Both the position numbers and the translations under genes were made by a program. Shown piece after piece: positions 43,107-53,801 of a DNA stretch of 64,000 nucleotides. Numbering within the stretch: position 1 is the stretch's first letter; each line of letters starts with the position of its first letter. Under the pieces are notes generated by a model. It worked only from the letters and a program-made list of their open reading frames with translations, did not search any database and was not told the origin of the DNA. This DNA is from Luidia sarsii (Eukaryota > Echinodermata > Asteroidea > Paxillosida > Luidiidae). The stretch is from the NCBI GenBank assembly GCA_949987565.1, contig OX465120.1:10699580-10763579 (forward strand), read 5' to 3'.

Positions 43107-46100
43107 TTGCTTTTGTTTCTGTAGTTGCCGCTGATACTGCTGCAGTAAGGTTAGCCCCGGTACTCGTCTACAGACCACTCACCCAGTATTCCCATGAGTA
43201 CGGCGGGTTCCCTGGAGGGAATAGCCATGACCATGGGCAAGACCTCGTCCAGGACAAACCACTTGTCCATGTGCTCCATCAGCTTTCCCGTACAGACCAG
43301 CGCACCCACACGAGACTGACGGGGAAACAAACGACAAGAGTCTGATCATTAGCCCTGCTTCCAATGACACAGCAATAGTCAGATCAAATTGTAGATATAA
43401 CATGATGTTTTGCGTCGAGGAGAATGTAATTCAATGAGGGTTTGCCCTGCTCGACGTGATAAACGCTTAGACTCTTAACCCACAGTTTCTCCCTGCTGAG
43501 GCGGAGAGCATCCTCCCGATGGCCGCGAGACTGGAATACTCTGTGATTCCCTCTTGAGAGGTGAAGCTTTCGGGTTCCACTCAGCGAAGAAAAAACAGCC
43601 GAAATGGAAAGAGTAACCGACGCGGAACGACGTCTGAAGCCTGCAGCCGATTTCATGAAACTTTGTTGCGTAACTTTTTGCTACCTCTGCTAAATACTGC
43701 AGAAAAGAGCCATTGGGGCGCAAGACTTACGCAACATTTGTACGTTGCGAGACTTACGCGACTTTTCTTGAAATCGGTTGCTGGGGAAGGAGTCTAGTGA
43801 GTCAGTCAGTGAGCAGTTTGCAAAAGTCTTTTTGGTATCAACTACATGAAAATACAATAAAAAAGACAGTTATAGTAGAATACAGACATGTTCATGCATA
43901 ATTACAAATTCAAAAGATGGGTCTGAAGTAATTTTTTGAAATCGTCTACAGACTTAGCAGGCTTGGATGACACTCCTTTGGTAGACTAAGTGTCGTGTAC
44001 TGACCTGCTTGAGGTTGAGGTTGTTGTCGATGTACAGTGGCACCAGGAACGGAAGGAGTTTGGTCGCTGCAAGCTCCTTGGTAACGCCCAACTTTTTGTG
44101 GCCAGTCGCTAAAAAAAAAAACTTTTGCAAACAGCTCACTGACTGACTCGCTAGTTTCCCTCTCCAGCAGCCGATTTCAAGAAAAGTCGGGTACGTCACG
44201 CAACGTACAAATGCCTCTTTTCTGCAGTATTTAGCAGAGTCTAGGTGGAGGAGGAGGAGGGGGGACAGGAGAGGGGGGTTTCTTGTCTCACCGACAGGCG
44301 GTCCGTCTCCAGGCAGAGCTTCCTGATGCGAGGGATGATGGAGTGCTTCATGGAGGACTGGTCTATCATACCGGCAAAGGTGGGCAGGATGGTCAGGCAC
44401 AGCTCCTGGGAAGGGAAAACCCGGAGACGGAAAGGAAGGAGGGAAGAAGGGGAGGAGAGAGCGAGGGGATTACTGGGCGAAAGGGCACTTTGAGGCCTCC
44501 GTAGGCCACAGAGGCAGGGTTACTGGATGGGATGAATCTGTCTGCGTGTCAGGATGTCTTTTTGTCTGTGTCTGGCTTGCATCACTGGTGATGGAATTTT
44601 AAGGGCAGTTGCTGAGGTAATGTGGGGGTCCTTACTTCATGTCTCTCTCTCTGTGCCTCTCTGAGTCCGTCTGTGTCTGTCTGTTCATCTGTCTGTTTGT
44701 CTGTCTCTGTCTGTCTCTCGGTCTTTCTCTATCCTTGGCTCTCTCTCTCTCTCTCCGTCTCACGCTTTCATCCTGTCTCTACCTCTGTATGCCTCTCTCC
44801 ATCTGTCTCAGTCTCTATCTGTCTCTCTCTGTCACTCTGTCTCTCTCTCTGTCTCTCTCTCTGTCTCTCTGTCTCTCTACCTCTCTCTGTGTCTCTCTGT
44901 CTCTCTGTCTCCCTATGTCTCTATGTCTGTATGGCTCTGTCTCTCTCTGCCTCTCTAACTAGCACCAAGGCATCAGTAGATAGGTTCCTGAGTGCAGTTA
45001 GACAGCAGATAGGCCTGTCAGTCTGTCAGACCCAATGCCTCTCTGTCTGTCTGTCTGTCTGTCTGCCCGTCTGTCTGCCTGTCTGTCTACCAGCCCCTCA
45101 CCTGTATCTGAGGGGAGGGTGCTTCCAGTGCCCTGTAAACCAGGGGCAGGACGTGGTTCTTGATATCGCTGGCTGGCGTCTTAGTCAGCAGCATGTCCAT
45201 CCGCTGCATGAAGATCAGCATGACCTGCGAGACGGGGACAACAGGGGTCAGCCCCAAGGCCAAAGGTCAATGGTGAGGTCAAAGATCAACCAGTCTGCAG
45301 AGGACAGCATGTCCCCCACCTGGCACAACAATCTACTGTAACTAAAAATTAACATAATAAATTTCAAATTTTTTAATTTTTTTCATTTTTTTTATTTTCA
45401 TTTGGTGCAGAGCAGGAGTTGGAAGAGAGCACAGAAGACTATCATATTGTCAACATTTTTCTTTGTACGTTTCCATTGCTGTGCTTTGTGCCAAATGAGA
45501 TGAAAAAAATACCCGCTATAAGTCACGTGACGGCGTGTAAACAGCAATCTTAATAGCTGCCAACCACTCCTACTTTAGAGGAATCCTTCCTCTTTTGGGG
45601 TCAAAATCTATCACTTTTTTTACAAGCTCTTGACAACAGATTCTGATTTTTGACTTGAAAATACCCATGTATTCCTATGTAGTTTGCTCCGTGATGGCTC
45701 GTATTCCTAAATTCCTTGAAGTTTCCTGAATTGAATTTCCTTGAATTTCCTGCAGTATTCCTAATTTCCTTGAAGTTTCCTGAATTGAATTTCCTTGAAT
45801 TTCCTGCAGTATTCCTAAATTCCTTGAAGTTTCCTGAATTGAATTTCCTTGAATTTCCTGCAGTATTCCTGAATTGAATTTCCTTGAATTTCCTGAAGTA
45901 TTCCTAATTTCCTTGAAGTTTCCTGAATTGAATTTCCTTGAATTTCCTGAAGTATTCCTAATTTCCTTGAAGTTTCCTGAATTGAATTTCCTTGAATTTC
46001 CTGCAGTATTCCTAATTTCCTTGAAGTTTCCTGAATTGAATTTCCTTGAATTTCCTGCAGTATTCCTAATTTCCTTGAAGTTTCCTGTATTGAATTTCCT

Positions 46101-47336
46101 TGAATTTCCTGAAGTATTCCTAATTTCCTTGAATTTCCTGAATTGAATTTCCTTGAATTCCCTGCAGTATTCCTAAATTCCTTGAAGTTTCCTGAATTGA
46201 ATTTCCTTGAATTTCCTGAAGTATTCCAAATTTCCTTGAAGTTTCCTGAATTGAATTTCCTTGAATTTCCTGCAGTATTCCTAAATTCCTTGAAGTTTCC
46301 TGAATTGAATTTCCTTGAATTTCCTGAAGTATTCCTAATTTCCTTAAAGTTTCCTGAATTGAATTTCCTTGAATTTCCTGCAGTATTCCTAAATTCCTTG
46401 AAGTTTCCTGAATTGAATTTCCTTGAATTTCCTGCAGTATTCCTGAATTGAATTTCCTTGAATTTCCTGAAGTATTCCTAATTTCCTTGAAGATTCCTGA
46501 ATTGAATTTCCTTGAATTTCCTGAGGTATTCCTAATTTCCTTGAAGTTTCCTGAATTGAATTTCCTTGAATTTCCTGCAGTATTCCTGAATTGAATTTCC
46601 TTGAATTTCCTGCAGTATTCCTAATTTCCTTGAAGTTTCCTGAATTGAATTTCCTTGAATTTCCTGCAGTATTCCTAAATTCTTTGAAGTTTCCTGAATT
46701 GAATTTCCTTGAATTTCCTGCAGTATTCCTAATTTCCTTGAAGATTCCTGAATTGAATTTCCTTGAATTTCCTGCAGTATTCCTAATTTCCATGAAGGTA
46801 GGTTGGCAGCTATGAGTCTCTACTGCTTCCGGCTGGTTTTGTGGTGGCACCTCACCTGCACCGGCTCCTGAACCTTGAAGACAGGCTTGAGCTCGGGCAG
46901 GACCAGTCGGACGTACTCCTGGTCCGTGCAGCCGTCGGCGATGTGGAGGAGGTTGGGCAGGACAAAGGGGATCATGTCCTTGTTCACCAGCTCCTTGCTC
47001 AGGCTGGGCAAGACTCGCTGGTGAACCACTCTCTGCCGAAGACGGGAAAAAAAAACAAATTTTGGATAAGACTTGAGACTAGCACACCGACACACCGCAG
47101 TGAAGTCCTTCTCGCTCCGGTGGTCCCACTGGATGGGAAAGATTCTTCACGCCTCAGCCCTTCCACCGGGCTTTTTATACACCGACGATAATTGGGATCC
47201 TTCAGCCAATTTCAAGGAAAAGTTGTGCTTAATTTTTTTTTTCTTTTTTACACAAAATGAAAAGTAAACATCAAAGTTTTTAACCTGATCTCAGCATGTG
47301 TTTTAAATAATAGTTAGGGGAGAAGAAATATCCAGA

Positions 47337-47371
<35 letters not shown>

Positions 47372-48598
47372 AAATGAAAGGTAAACATCAAAGTTTTTAA
47401 CCTGATCTCAGCATGTGTTTTAAATAATAGTTAGGGAAGAAGAAATATCCAGATGCATTGTTTTTTGTTTTTGTTTTTTTTACACAAAATGAAAAGTAAA
47501 CAACAAAGTTTTTAACATAATCTCAGCACGTGTTTTAAATAATAGTTAGGGGAGAAGAAATATCCAGATGCATTTTTTTTTTATTTTATTTTTTACGGAT
47601 TTTTTTTCTTTTTTCGGCCGAATAAAAAAAAACGCGGAAATCCACAGATCAGCGGAAAAGTGGAATGCCTGGTCTTATAGAACATGTCTGACTTGTCAAA
47701 AGAGAAAGAGGTCACTCCGTACCTTGGGAAGATTGGAGAGGACTTTGGGCAGGCCCTTGAAGAACTGCGACTTGGCCAAGTTGTCGCGTTGAAACAAGGA
47801 GTCCAGGTACTGCAGGGTCATTGACCCCACGTCCTCGAAGAAAGGAATCTGCCCGACCAAAGAGAGAGACGAAAAAAAAAACAATCAAAAGATTTTCAAA
47901 AAGGACTAGAGAAAGACTCGAGAGGACTAGGGAAAGTTTAAGGTCCTTTTGCAAAACACAAAGTAATGCTCTGTCTTATTGACTGATAAGATTACACATG
48001 AAAAAGTTTCAAATTTAAAAATTGGCAAAGAAAACTTTGACTGGACCGGGACTTGAACCTGAGACCTCCGGCTTAACGTATCAGGGCTCTTCCATCTAAC
48101 TATCCAGCCCTTAGATGGTGGCCTTCCCTAATAGTCAACTAGTCTTTGCCAGGGCTGGGTAGCTCAGATGAAAGAGCACTGGTACGTTAGTCCAGAGGTC
48201 TCAGGTTCGAGTCCCGGTCCAGTCAAAGTTTTCTTTGCCAAATTATCAATTTCCTGTTTCACATTTCGATGCAAGTATCACTGTGGCCGTTGATTTCAAA
48301 ACCAGACAACAAACGAGTAGTTTGTGGGATGGTTACTATAGCGACGGTTACCTTGGAGATCTGGTCAGCATCGGGCCGGACTGTAGGCGTAGCACTCAGG
48401 AGCATCTTGACGTATTCCTTGAGCCCATCGCTGAGACTTCCAAGTAAGGACATGTTCAGGCATTTCAGCTGTTGATCCAAAGGAAGAGAAAACAGTATGT
48501 TACAAAAAGGGATCAAAGGGAAAGGAAGGGATCAAGAGACAGAGGCAGAGACAGAGACAGGGGCAGAGGCAGAGGCAGAGGCAGAGGCAGAGGCAGAG

Positions 48599-48630
<32 letters not shown>

Positions 48631-48988
48631 AGAGGCAGAGGCAGAGGCAGAGGCAGAGGCAGAGCCAGAGCCAGAGACAGAGGCAGAGCCAGAAGCAGAG
48701 CCAGAGGCAGAGGCAGAGCCAGAGGCAGAGGCAGAGGCAGGGGCAGAGGCAGAGACAGAGACAGGGGCAGAGGCAGAGGCAGAGGCAGAGGCAGAGGCAG
48801 AGGCAGAGGCAGAGGCAGAGGCAGAGGCAGAGGCAGAGACAGAGGCAGAGGCAGAGGCAGAGGCAGAGGCAGAGACAGAGACAGATCCAGAGGCAGAAGC
48901 AGAGAAAGAGGCAGAGGCAAAGACAGAGGCAGGGACAGAGGCAGAGGCAGAGGCAGAGGCAGAGGCAGAGGCAGAGGCAGAGGCAGAG

Positions 48989-49020
<32 letters not shown>

Positions 49021-52000
49021 AGAGACAGAGACAGAGGCAGAGGCACAGGCAAAGGCACAGGCAGAGGCAAAGACAGAGGCAGAGCCAGAGGCAGAGCCAG
49101 AACCAGGGGCAACATTGAACAACAACCCGCATCTCACTGAGCAAAACCAGAGACTGAGGACACTTCTTGGAGGGAAAAAGGTTTCTTCGGTGAAACGGCG
49201 GCAGCATCTTCAACTCACCTGCTCGCAGTTCCTCTTGAAGGTCTGCACGTTCTCGTTGCAGTCAAACAGCGTCTTGCCGCGGTTGACGGCGGCGTACATG
49301 AGCATGCCCAGGGAGAACATGTCGCTGGCCGTCTCGCAGCTCATGGTCAGCACGTACTCAGGGGCCAGGTACTCAAGGCGGGGCTGGGCCGCGGCCGGAA
49401 CGTCGGCGCTCCACTCGCGCATGGGGAAACTGGCCTGCCCCGGGGGAGGTAGAAGGAGAAGGGATCGTCCGAACGGTAAAGTAAAGGTCGGTAATACTAG
49501 TTAGTGGTGGTTAGTTACTGTCAGAAGTGGTAGGAAATGGTTAGGTAGGTGTGGGTTGGTTGTGGTAAGATGAGCTCAGTGGTGGTTAGTTGTGGTAAAT
49601 TGTGCTCAGTGATGGTTAGTCGGGGTAAATTGTGCTCAGTAGTGGTTAGTTGTGGTTAGTTGTGCTCAGTGGTGGTTAGTTGTGGTAAGTTGTGCTCAGT
49701 GATGGTTAGTGGTAGTTTGTGGTGGTTAGTGGTGGTTAATGGTAGTTTGTGGTGGTTAGTGGTAGTTTGTGGTGGTTAGTGGTGGCTAGTGGTGGTAAGT
49801 GGTAGTTTGTGGTGTTTAGTGGTGGTCAGTGGTAGTTAGTGGTGGTTAGTGGTGGCTAGTGGTGGTTAGTGGTACATTAGTGGTGGTTAGTGGTGGTTAG
49901 TGGTAGTTTGTGGTGGTTAGTGGTGGTAAGTGGTAGTTAGTGGTGGTTAGTGGCGGTTAGTGGTACATTAGTGGTGGTTAGTGGTGGTTAGTGGTAGTTT
50001 GTGGTGGTTAGTGGTGGTTAGTGGTAGTTAGTGGTGGTTAGTGGTGGTTAGTGGTAGTTAGTGATTGTTAATGGTGCTAACTGGTCAAAGATGATCAATA
50101 GGTCATTCCTAGCCTTGACCTCTCCATCATTAATTCATTCCCACACTGAGTCACCAAAAAAACAACGGCAATTTATTCCAACTAACCTGCTGGTCTTGAG
50201 GAGTGATAGACTGGCTGCAGAAATCAAATCCAGCCAACTTCCAGGCCCCGTTGGCATTGAGGATAATGTTCTCCGGAGCAATGTTGCCGTGAAGCATGTG
50301 GACGTCGTTGTGAAGGAACTTCAATCCTTCAGTCACCTTGGGGATTAAAAAATCCAAATTAAAATTAAAATTGTGTTTTTGTCTTTAAAATCAATCTTTA
50401 TAATCTATTTTAAATGTCAGATTTCTTATTGCAGTGAAAGAAGTCATATGCGATCTAAGATGGCGCGATGAGGCATCTTCTCCAAAAAAAATGTCTGTAA
50501 ATATTGAAAAATTTGAGAAATTGCTTACTCATCAGGAAGTTTGCAATGTTATCAGACATTCCGTGACATTTAAGCCCTCGAAAAACTGCCGTTTTGGGGG
50601 AATTTGTTAAATTTTCGACGATCACTCCATGGAGGTGATTATTGGAACAGAGAGTTCCTTTTTACAAATACCGCCCTCTATGTCTGAAAAAGGGTGTTTT
50701 TCATTTCGTTTCCACGGTTTTTCTCATGACCTGGTTGACGGATTGTGCCGAAACTTTGGCAGGTGTGCTATTGTATGTATGCGTTGAGTTTGACAAAGTT
50801 TGTTGACCTTCGCAAATGGCGTACCCAATCTTCAAATGCACTTGATGGGAGTCGAACCCCCCAAAACTGATGCGAGAGGAGCCGGCCTACCTGCAGTAGC
50901 CCGTACTTGATTTCCACCTCATAGAGCTGGTGCTCCTTGAGGGTGTCCGGAACCGGACTGAGGTTGTCGTGGCGACCGAGGACGTTGGCCAGACTGGCGA
51001 AGACAGGCTCCGTGGCAAATGCGAGACTGTCTCTGTTTTTTTTACGGGGGAAATAAAGATATATATGGATGGACGATCAATTCATCAATTCATCAATTAA
51101 TTGATTGGTGGATTGGTTGATTGATCACTTGGACCATTGGTAGATTGATCACTTGGACAATTGGTAGCTTGGACAATTTGTAGATTGTCAGATTGATTGA
51201 CTGATGGATTGATGGAATGATGGATTGATGGATTGATGGATTGATGGATTGATGGATTGATCTATTGATCGATTGACCAATTGATCGATTGACCAATTGA
51301 TCGATTGACCAATTGACTGATTGACTGATTGCTCAATTGCTCGATTGCTCAATTGCTGGATTGACTGATTGAGCGATTGATCAATTGACCAATAAACACT
51401 GCAAATCTCCTACATTTTGAGGGCCTGAGGTTTTGATGCTGGCAGGACCTTCCTCGGAGAACTTGATAGGACCTTAATAGATGGGCCCCGAACCCATGGC
51501 ATGCGTATACAAGGTTTGCTTTGGTATGGTACCTGGACTCCTCCATAGGGGTTTGTATGGTCAGCAGGCAAGGATGGCGGAGTTTGGTCAGCTGCGTGGG
51601 ACCCCGTCTCAGGACTTCTAAGACGGCCTCCCGGTCCTTCTTGTAGAAGCGCTCCAGGAGTTTCTTCTCAAAGACAAAGATCGCTGCTTCCTGGAAAACA
51701 AAGCAGAGGAGTTCCGTAGCATTTTCAGCTCATGGCAGAATGGATGAATGGAAGGTTTAATTTATTCTGTTGTTTTGTCTCTGCGTCTGGTCTCTTGGAT
51801 GGTTTTCAGTTATCTGTCTGTTTTTTTTCTCTTCTGTCTGTCTGTGTGTCTACCTATCTCCTGTAGGTCAAATTGTCTGTTCGTCTAGCTTGCTGTTTGT
51901 CTATCTCTCTGCAGTCTGTTATGTTGTCAAATTTCTATATCTGTTTCTCTCTTCTGTCTATATGTCTGTCTGTCTATGTGTAGGTTGAATTGTCTGTCTG

Positions 52001-52692
52001 TTTGTCATGCTGTCTGTCTGTCTCTCTGCTGTCTGTTTTGTTCTGTCAGTTGGTTTCTCGGATAGCTATCTCTGTGTTTCTCTTACTGCCTCATATAACC
52101 ATCTGCTTGCTGGTCTATCTCTCTGTCTCTCCATCCCTTTGTCTACCTGTACCTATCTGTCTGTCTCTGTCTGTCTGTCTCTCAATCTCTCCGTTTCTCT
52201 GTCTACCTGTCTGTCTTCCTGATTATCCATCTGTCTGTCTATTTATCTATCTCTCTGCTGTCTGTCTGTCTGTCTGCCTGTACTTGTTTTGCTGTCTACC
52301 TTTTTTTCTGTCTGTCTGTCCATTTGTCTGCCTGTCTCTCTGTCTCTGTCTACCTATATCTGTCTTCCTGATAATCTGTCTGTCCATTTCTCTATTTTCT
52401 ATATCTCTGTCATGTCTGTCTGTCAGTCAGGCTGTCAGTCTGTCTGTACAGTCAGGCTGTACTGTCTGTATGTCTGTCAGGCTGTCAGTCTGTCTGTCAG
52501 TCTGTCTGTCAGTCTGTCTGTCTGTCCCTTCCTCTGTACCTGTTTCGTTGACCGCTTGACTCCATGGAAGATCTTCCAGAGGCAATCCAGTCCGCCAGAC
52601 CCGATCTGACCCGCTGTGATGTCATACTGACTAACCACTGGGTTGCCGATCAGACCCCCCACGGTGCTCTTAAGCCGATTCAGCATCTCCAT
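38737..52692 (-). CDS. SCYL2: SCY1-like pseudokinase 2
   Basis: Clathrin/AP-2-associated pseudokinase of trans-Golgi and endosome traffic. Complete model: complement(join(38737..39894, 41294..41393, 41977..42077, 42185..42303, 43183..43315, 44292..44405, 45102..45224, 46856..47032, 47723..47848, 48352..48468, 49219..49434, 50187..50336, 50891..51032, 51533..51690, 52540..52692)), 1028 aa (human about 930); all junctions are GT..AG and phase-compatible. Kinase-like domain at about 30-330: glycine loop [15 protein letters not shown], a degenerate catalytic loop HGNIAPEN (167-174; HRD lost) and GFD replacing DFG (187-189), so catalysis is not expected. HEAT-type helical repeats follow (about 330-600), then [19 protein letters not shown]. 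The low-complexity tail in the last exon holds about two dozen MMGNQG-type hexapeptides (about 864-1001). The start at 52692 gives [13 protein letters not shown], as in other SCYL2 proteins. A second, out-of-place copy of exon 12 lies at 44005-44109. Confidence 0.96.
38850..39245 (-). repeat. SCYL2: In-frame 18-bp minisatellite inside the SCYL2 last exon
   Basis: Unit ATGATGGGCAACCAAGGC-like on the coding strand, about 22-24 copies, encoding MMGNQG with variants MMGNQS, VMGNKG, MAGNQG and IMGNQG. The 18-bp period keeps the frame. Copies nearest the stop codon are almost identical, while those toward the 5' side are more diverged, a gradient typical of ongoing expansion at one end. Confidence 0.92.
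40025..41200. repeat. About 107-bp tandem repeat, ten to eleven copies
   Basis: In the last SCYL2 intron. The unit contains GACTACTGTGGTCTGCCATT, CCAGCCTCAGGACCATGG, TTTCTTCCCTGGTCCCAGTA and AACCCAGGCTGGTC. Higher-order structure: a block of three units (about 40,440-40,760) is repeated almost exactly at about 40,760-41,090. Confidence 0.9.
41450..41975. repeat. About 85-bp tandem repeat, six copies (inverse of 28.7 kb)
   Basis: Same unit as at 28.7-29.3 kb in the opposite orientation (CAGCCTTGGCTGGCAGTCTA, CATGCCTTGCTTCAGACTAG). It ends at the SCYL2 exon 13 donor at about 41976, so the array abuts an exon. Confidence 0.9.
42500..43145. repeat. (GTT/GCT)n trinucleotide microsatellite
   Basis: About 640 bp of TTG/TGC triplets, between SCYL2 exons 11 and 12. 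A roughly 230-bp sub-block is duplicated (compare about 42,690-42,850 with 42,940-43,110). Intronic, so it does not encode polyglutamine in the model. Confidence 0.9.
43690..44235. mobile_element. Inverted-repeat element enclosing a SCYL2 exon copy
   Basis: Arms 43,690-43,830 (+) and 44,111-44,235 (reverse) share GCTAAATACTGCAGAAAAGA, ATTTGTACGTTGCG, CGACTTTTCTTGAAATCGG and GAGTCAGTCAGTGAGC, with a roughly 26-bp indel. The inner 280 bp contains the exon 12 copy. The left arm is preceded by another partial inverted copy (GCAGCCGATTTCATGAAAC at about 43,645). Confidence 0.75.
44005..44109 (-). pseudogene. Displaced duplicate of SCYL2 exon 12
   Basis: 105 nt aligned without gaps to 42185-42289 plus about 24 nt of the following intron, including an intact donor CAG|GTCAGT. 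There are eleven base differences, ten of them synonymous and one Cys/Tyr. The exon's first 14 nt and its acceptor are missing; a T-run followed by AG at the duplicate's 5' edge could act as an acceptor. It lies between exons 10 and 11 where its phase (1) does not match, so it is excluded from the CDS. Confidence 0.85.
44640..45090. repeat. (CTGT)n / (TCTC)n microsatellite
   Basis: CT-rich array in the SCYL2 intron between exons 9 and 10, ending about 10 bp from the exon 9 donor. Confidence 0.88.
45700..46795. repeat. About 54-bp minisatellite, about 20 copies
   Basis: Unit contains GAATTGAATTTCCTTGAATT, TCCTGCAGTATTCCTAA and TTTCCTTGAAGTTTCC. It fills the intron between SCYL2 exons 8 and 9. 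Internal 12-bp subrepeats (TTTCCTTGAA) are visible. Confidence 0.9.
47240..47595. repeat. About 120-bp tandem repeat, three copies
   Basis: Unit contains ACACAAAATGAAAAGTAAAC, TCTCAGCATGTGTTTTAAAT and GAAGAAATATCCAGATGCAT followed by a T-run. SCYL2 intron 7. Confidence 0.85.
48020..48245. mobile_element. Head-to-head pair of tRNA-derived SINE heads (family S2)
   Basis: A minus-strand copy (about 48,025-48,110) and a plus-strand copy (48,150-48,240) of the same tRNA-like sequence (TAGCTCAGATGAAAGAGCAC, CTCAGGTTCGAGTCCCGGTC). The pair forms a large inverted repeat in a SCYL2 intron. The plus-strand copy has a perfect box B. Confidence 0.7.
48530..49110. repeat. (GGCAGA)n microsatellite
   Basis: 580 bp of AGAGGC hexamers between SCYL2 exons 5 and 6; the same unit is in an ACSS3 intron. 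The long Arg-Gly, Glu-Ala and Leu-Pro frames here are artefacts of the hexamer. Confidence 0.92.
49500..50085. repeat. (GTGGTTAGTGGT)n minisatellite
   Basis: GTGGTGGTTAGTGGTAGTTT-type repeats, a degenerate 9-12 bp unit, in the intron between SCYL2 exons 4 and 5. Confidence 0.88.
51065..51400. repeat. (GATTGATG)n microsatellite
   Basis: GATTGATGGATTGATGGATT array starting about 35 bp past the acceptor side of SCYL2 exon 3. Confidence 0.85.
51770..52535. repeat. (CTGT)n microsatellite
   Basis: CTGTCTGTCTGTC array with CTAT/CTCT interruptions filling the first coding-region intron of SCYL2 up to a few bases before the exon 1 donor at 52539. Confidence 0.88.
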
Positions 52693-53794
52693 GGCGACTC
52701 AGTGATGCCTTCCGTCTCCGAGGGTGTTGCCGGGGCAACGGATTATCATCTCCACAGTTTCAGCATCATTATAATGTAGATTGTACACAATGGCTCCTGA
52801 GATTGTCAACTACAGTTGAACAAGGAAAATAACTACAATTTAAGAAAAGAAAGTTGTTGAAAATTATTTCATCCCTTAAAATTATTTTCACAAACTACAG
52901 ACTAGTACTTTAGTAAGTATGGTGTTTTGAAAGTAATAATAATTGTGTTTTGAAGGTTACTTTCTAAAGGTAAACTTATGGGAAGGATCATCAAGATTTC
53001 TTTTTCCAAAAAAAATCACATTTGTTTTCTTTCAAATTGAGCCAGGCATATCGATCCTCTAGCAAGATATCATGTCAATTCAAATCATCAAATATGTATT
53101 ATCATTAACTATTTATGTTGTTATTAATATTCATTCAAAATTTAAGATTTGTGTATTATTAATTTATTGTCAAGAGGTTACTTATTCAGTTATATTTAGT
53201 ACTTTTCTGCTAAATGAAGGACGATAGGCTTACCCTAAAACCAAGAATGTCCTGTTATGAAAACAATGTGTGTTTTTGTTTTCAGGTTTTTTTCATAAAT
53301 CTTTTTAAAAGGAAGTGTACGTGGAAAAACATTATCAAAATGATTGATAATGATATTCGGCCTAAAATATAAACAAAACATGACACAAATACTATTAAAA
53401 AAATAACATGGAAATATAGAATTGTTAATTATGATTATAACTTACCTGTCTTGACTTCTGGTAGGATTTTTTGTCAGCTTATCGGGAATATTCGTTTTTT
53501 TCTTACAGTATTTTAGTTGTACTTGTAGTCATGTCCAAAACGATACAGCACTGTCATTGAAAATAATGCACTAGCGCTTCCAACGTCAACACGATCCAAT
53601 GCATGCAAGTGTATGGTACACACCCATTACAATACAAACAGGAGTACAGGTACACGATCGATTCCTAACAGACTATAGATTTTTTTTTTGCGTGTTCTAT
53701 TGGGGCCTCCGTAGTCAACGATTTCAACTGGTACCCGGCGCGTGCGACGTGGTATGGAATTATCTGAACACCAGCGAAGGGAAGAGGATCCAAG
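52693..53794. promoter_or_regulatory. Shared head-to-head promoter interval of SCYL2 and NDUFA9
   Basis: Only 1.1 kb separates the two divergent start codons. A minus-strand splice donor (ACAG|GTAAGT) at about 53,446 and a possible acceptor (ATCTCAG) near 52,793 suggest a non-coding first exon for SCYL2, which would put both transcription starts close together around 53.5-53.8 kb. No TATA box is evident. Inference only. Confidence 0.5.
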
Positions 53795-53801
53795 ATGGCG
53801 G
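53791..53801 (+). promoter_or_regulatory. YY1-type element over the NDUFA9 start codon
   Basis: CAAGATGGCGG matches the YY1 consensus (AANATGGCGGC). In many TATA-less housekeeping genes, including mitochondrial ones, this site sits just downstream of the transcription start and overlaps the initiator Met codon, as here. The match is seen; function is inferred from that known arrangement. Confidence 0.55.

Noticed and set aside
42417..43124. 235-281 aa Leu- or Val-rich frames and a possible polyglutamine tract
   Set aside because: Trinucleotide microsatellite in a SCYL2 intron; flanking exons 11 and 12 splice across it in phase.
44005..44109. Mutually exclusive alternative exon of SCYL2
   Set aside because: Position before exon 11 and start phase 1 do not fit the phase 0 end of exon 10; inclusion would shift the frame, so it is listed as a displaced duplicate.
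48472..49504. Long Arg-Gly, Glu-Ala, Leu-Pro and Cys-Leu frames
   Set aside because: Translation of a (GGCAGA)n intronic microsatellite; open in every frame.
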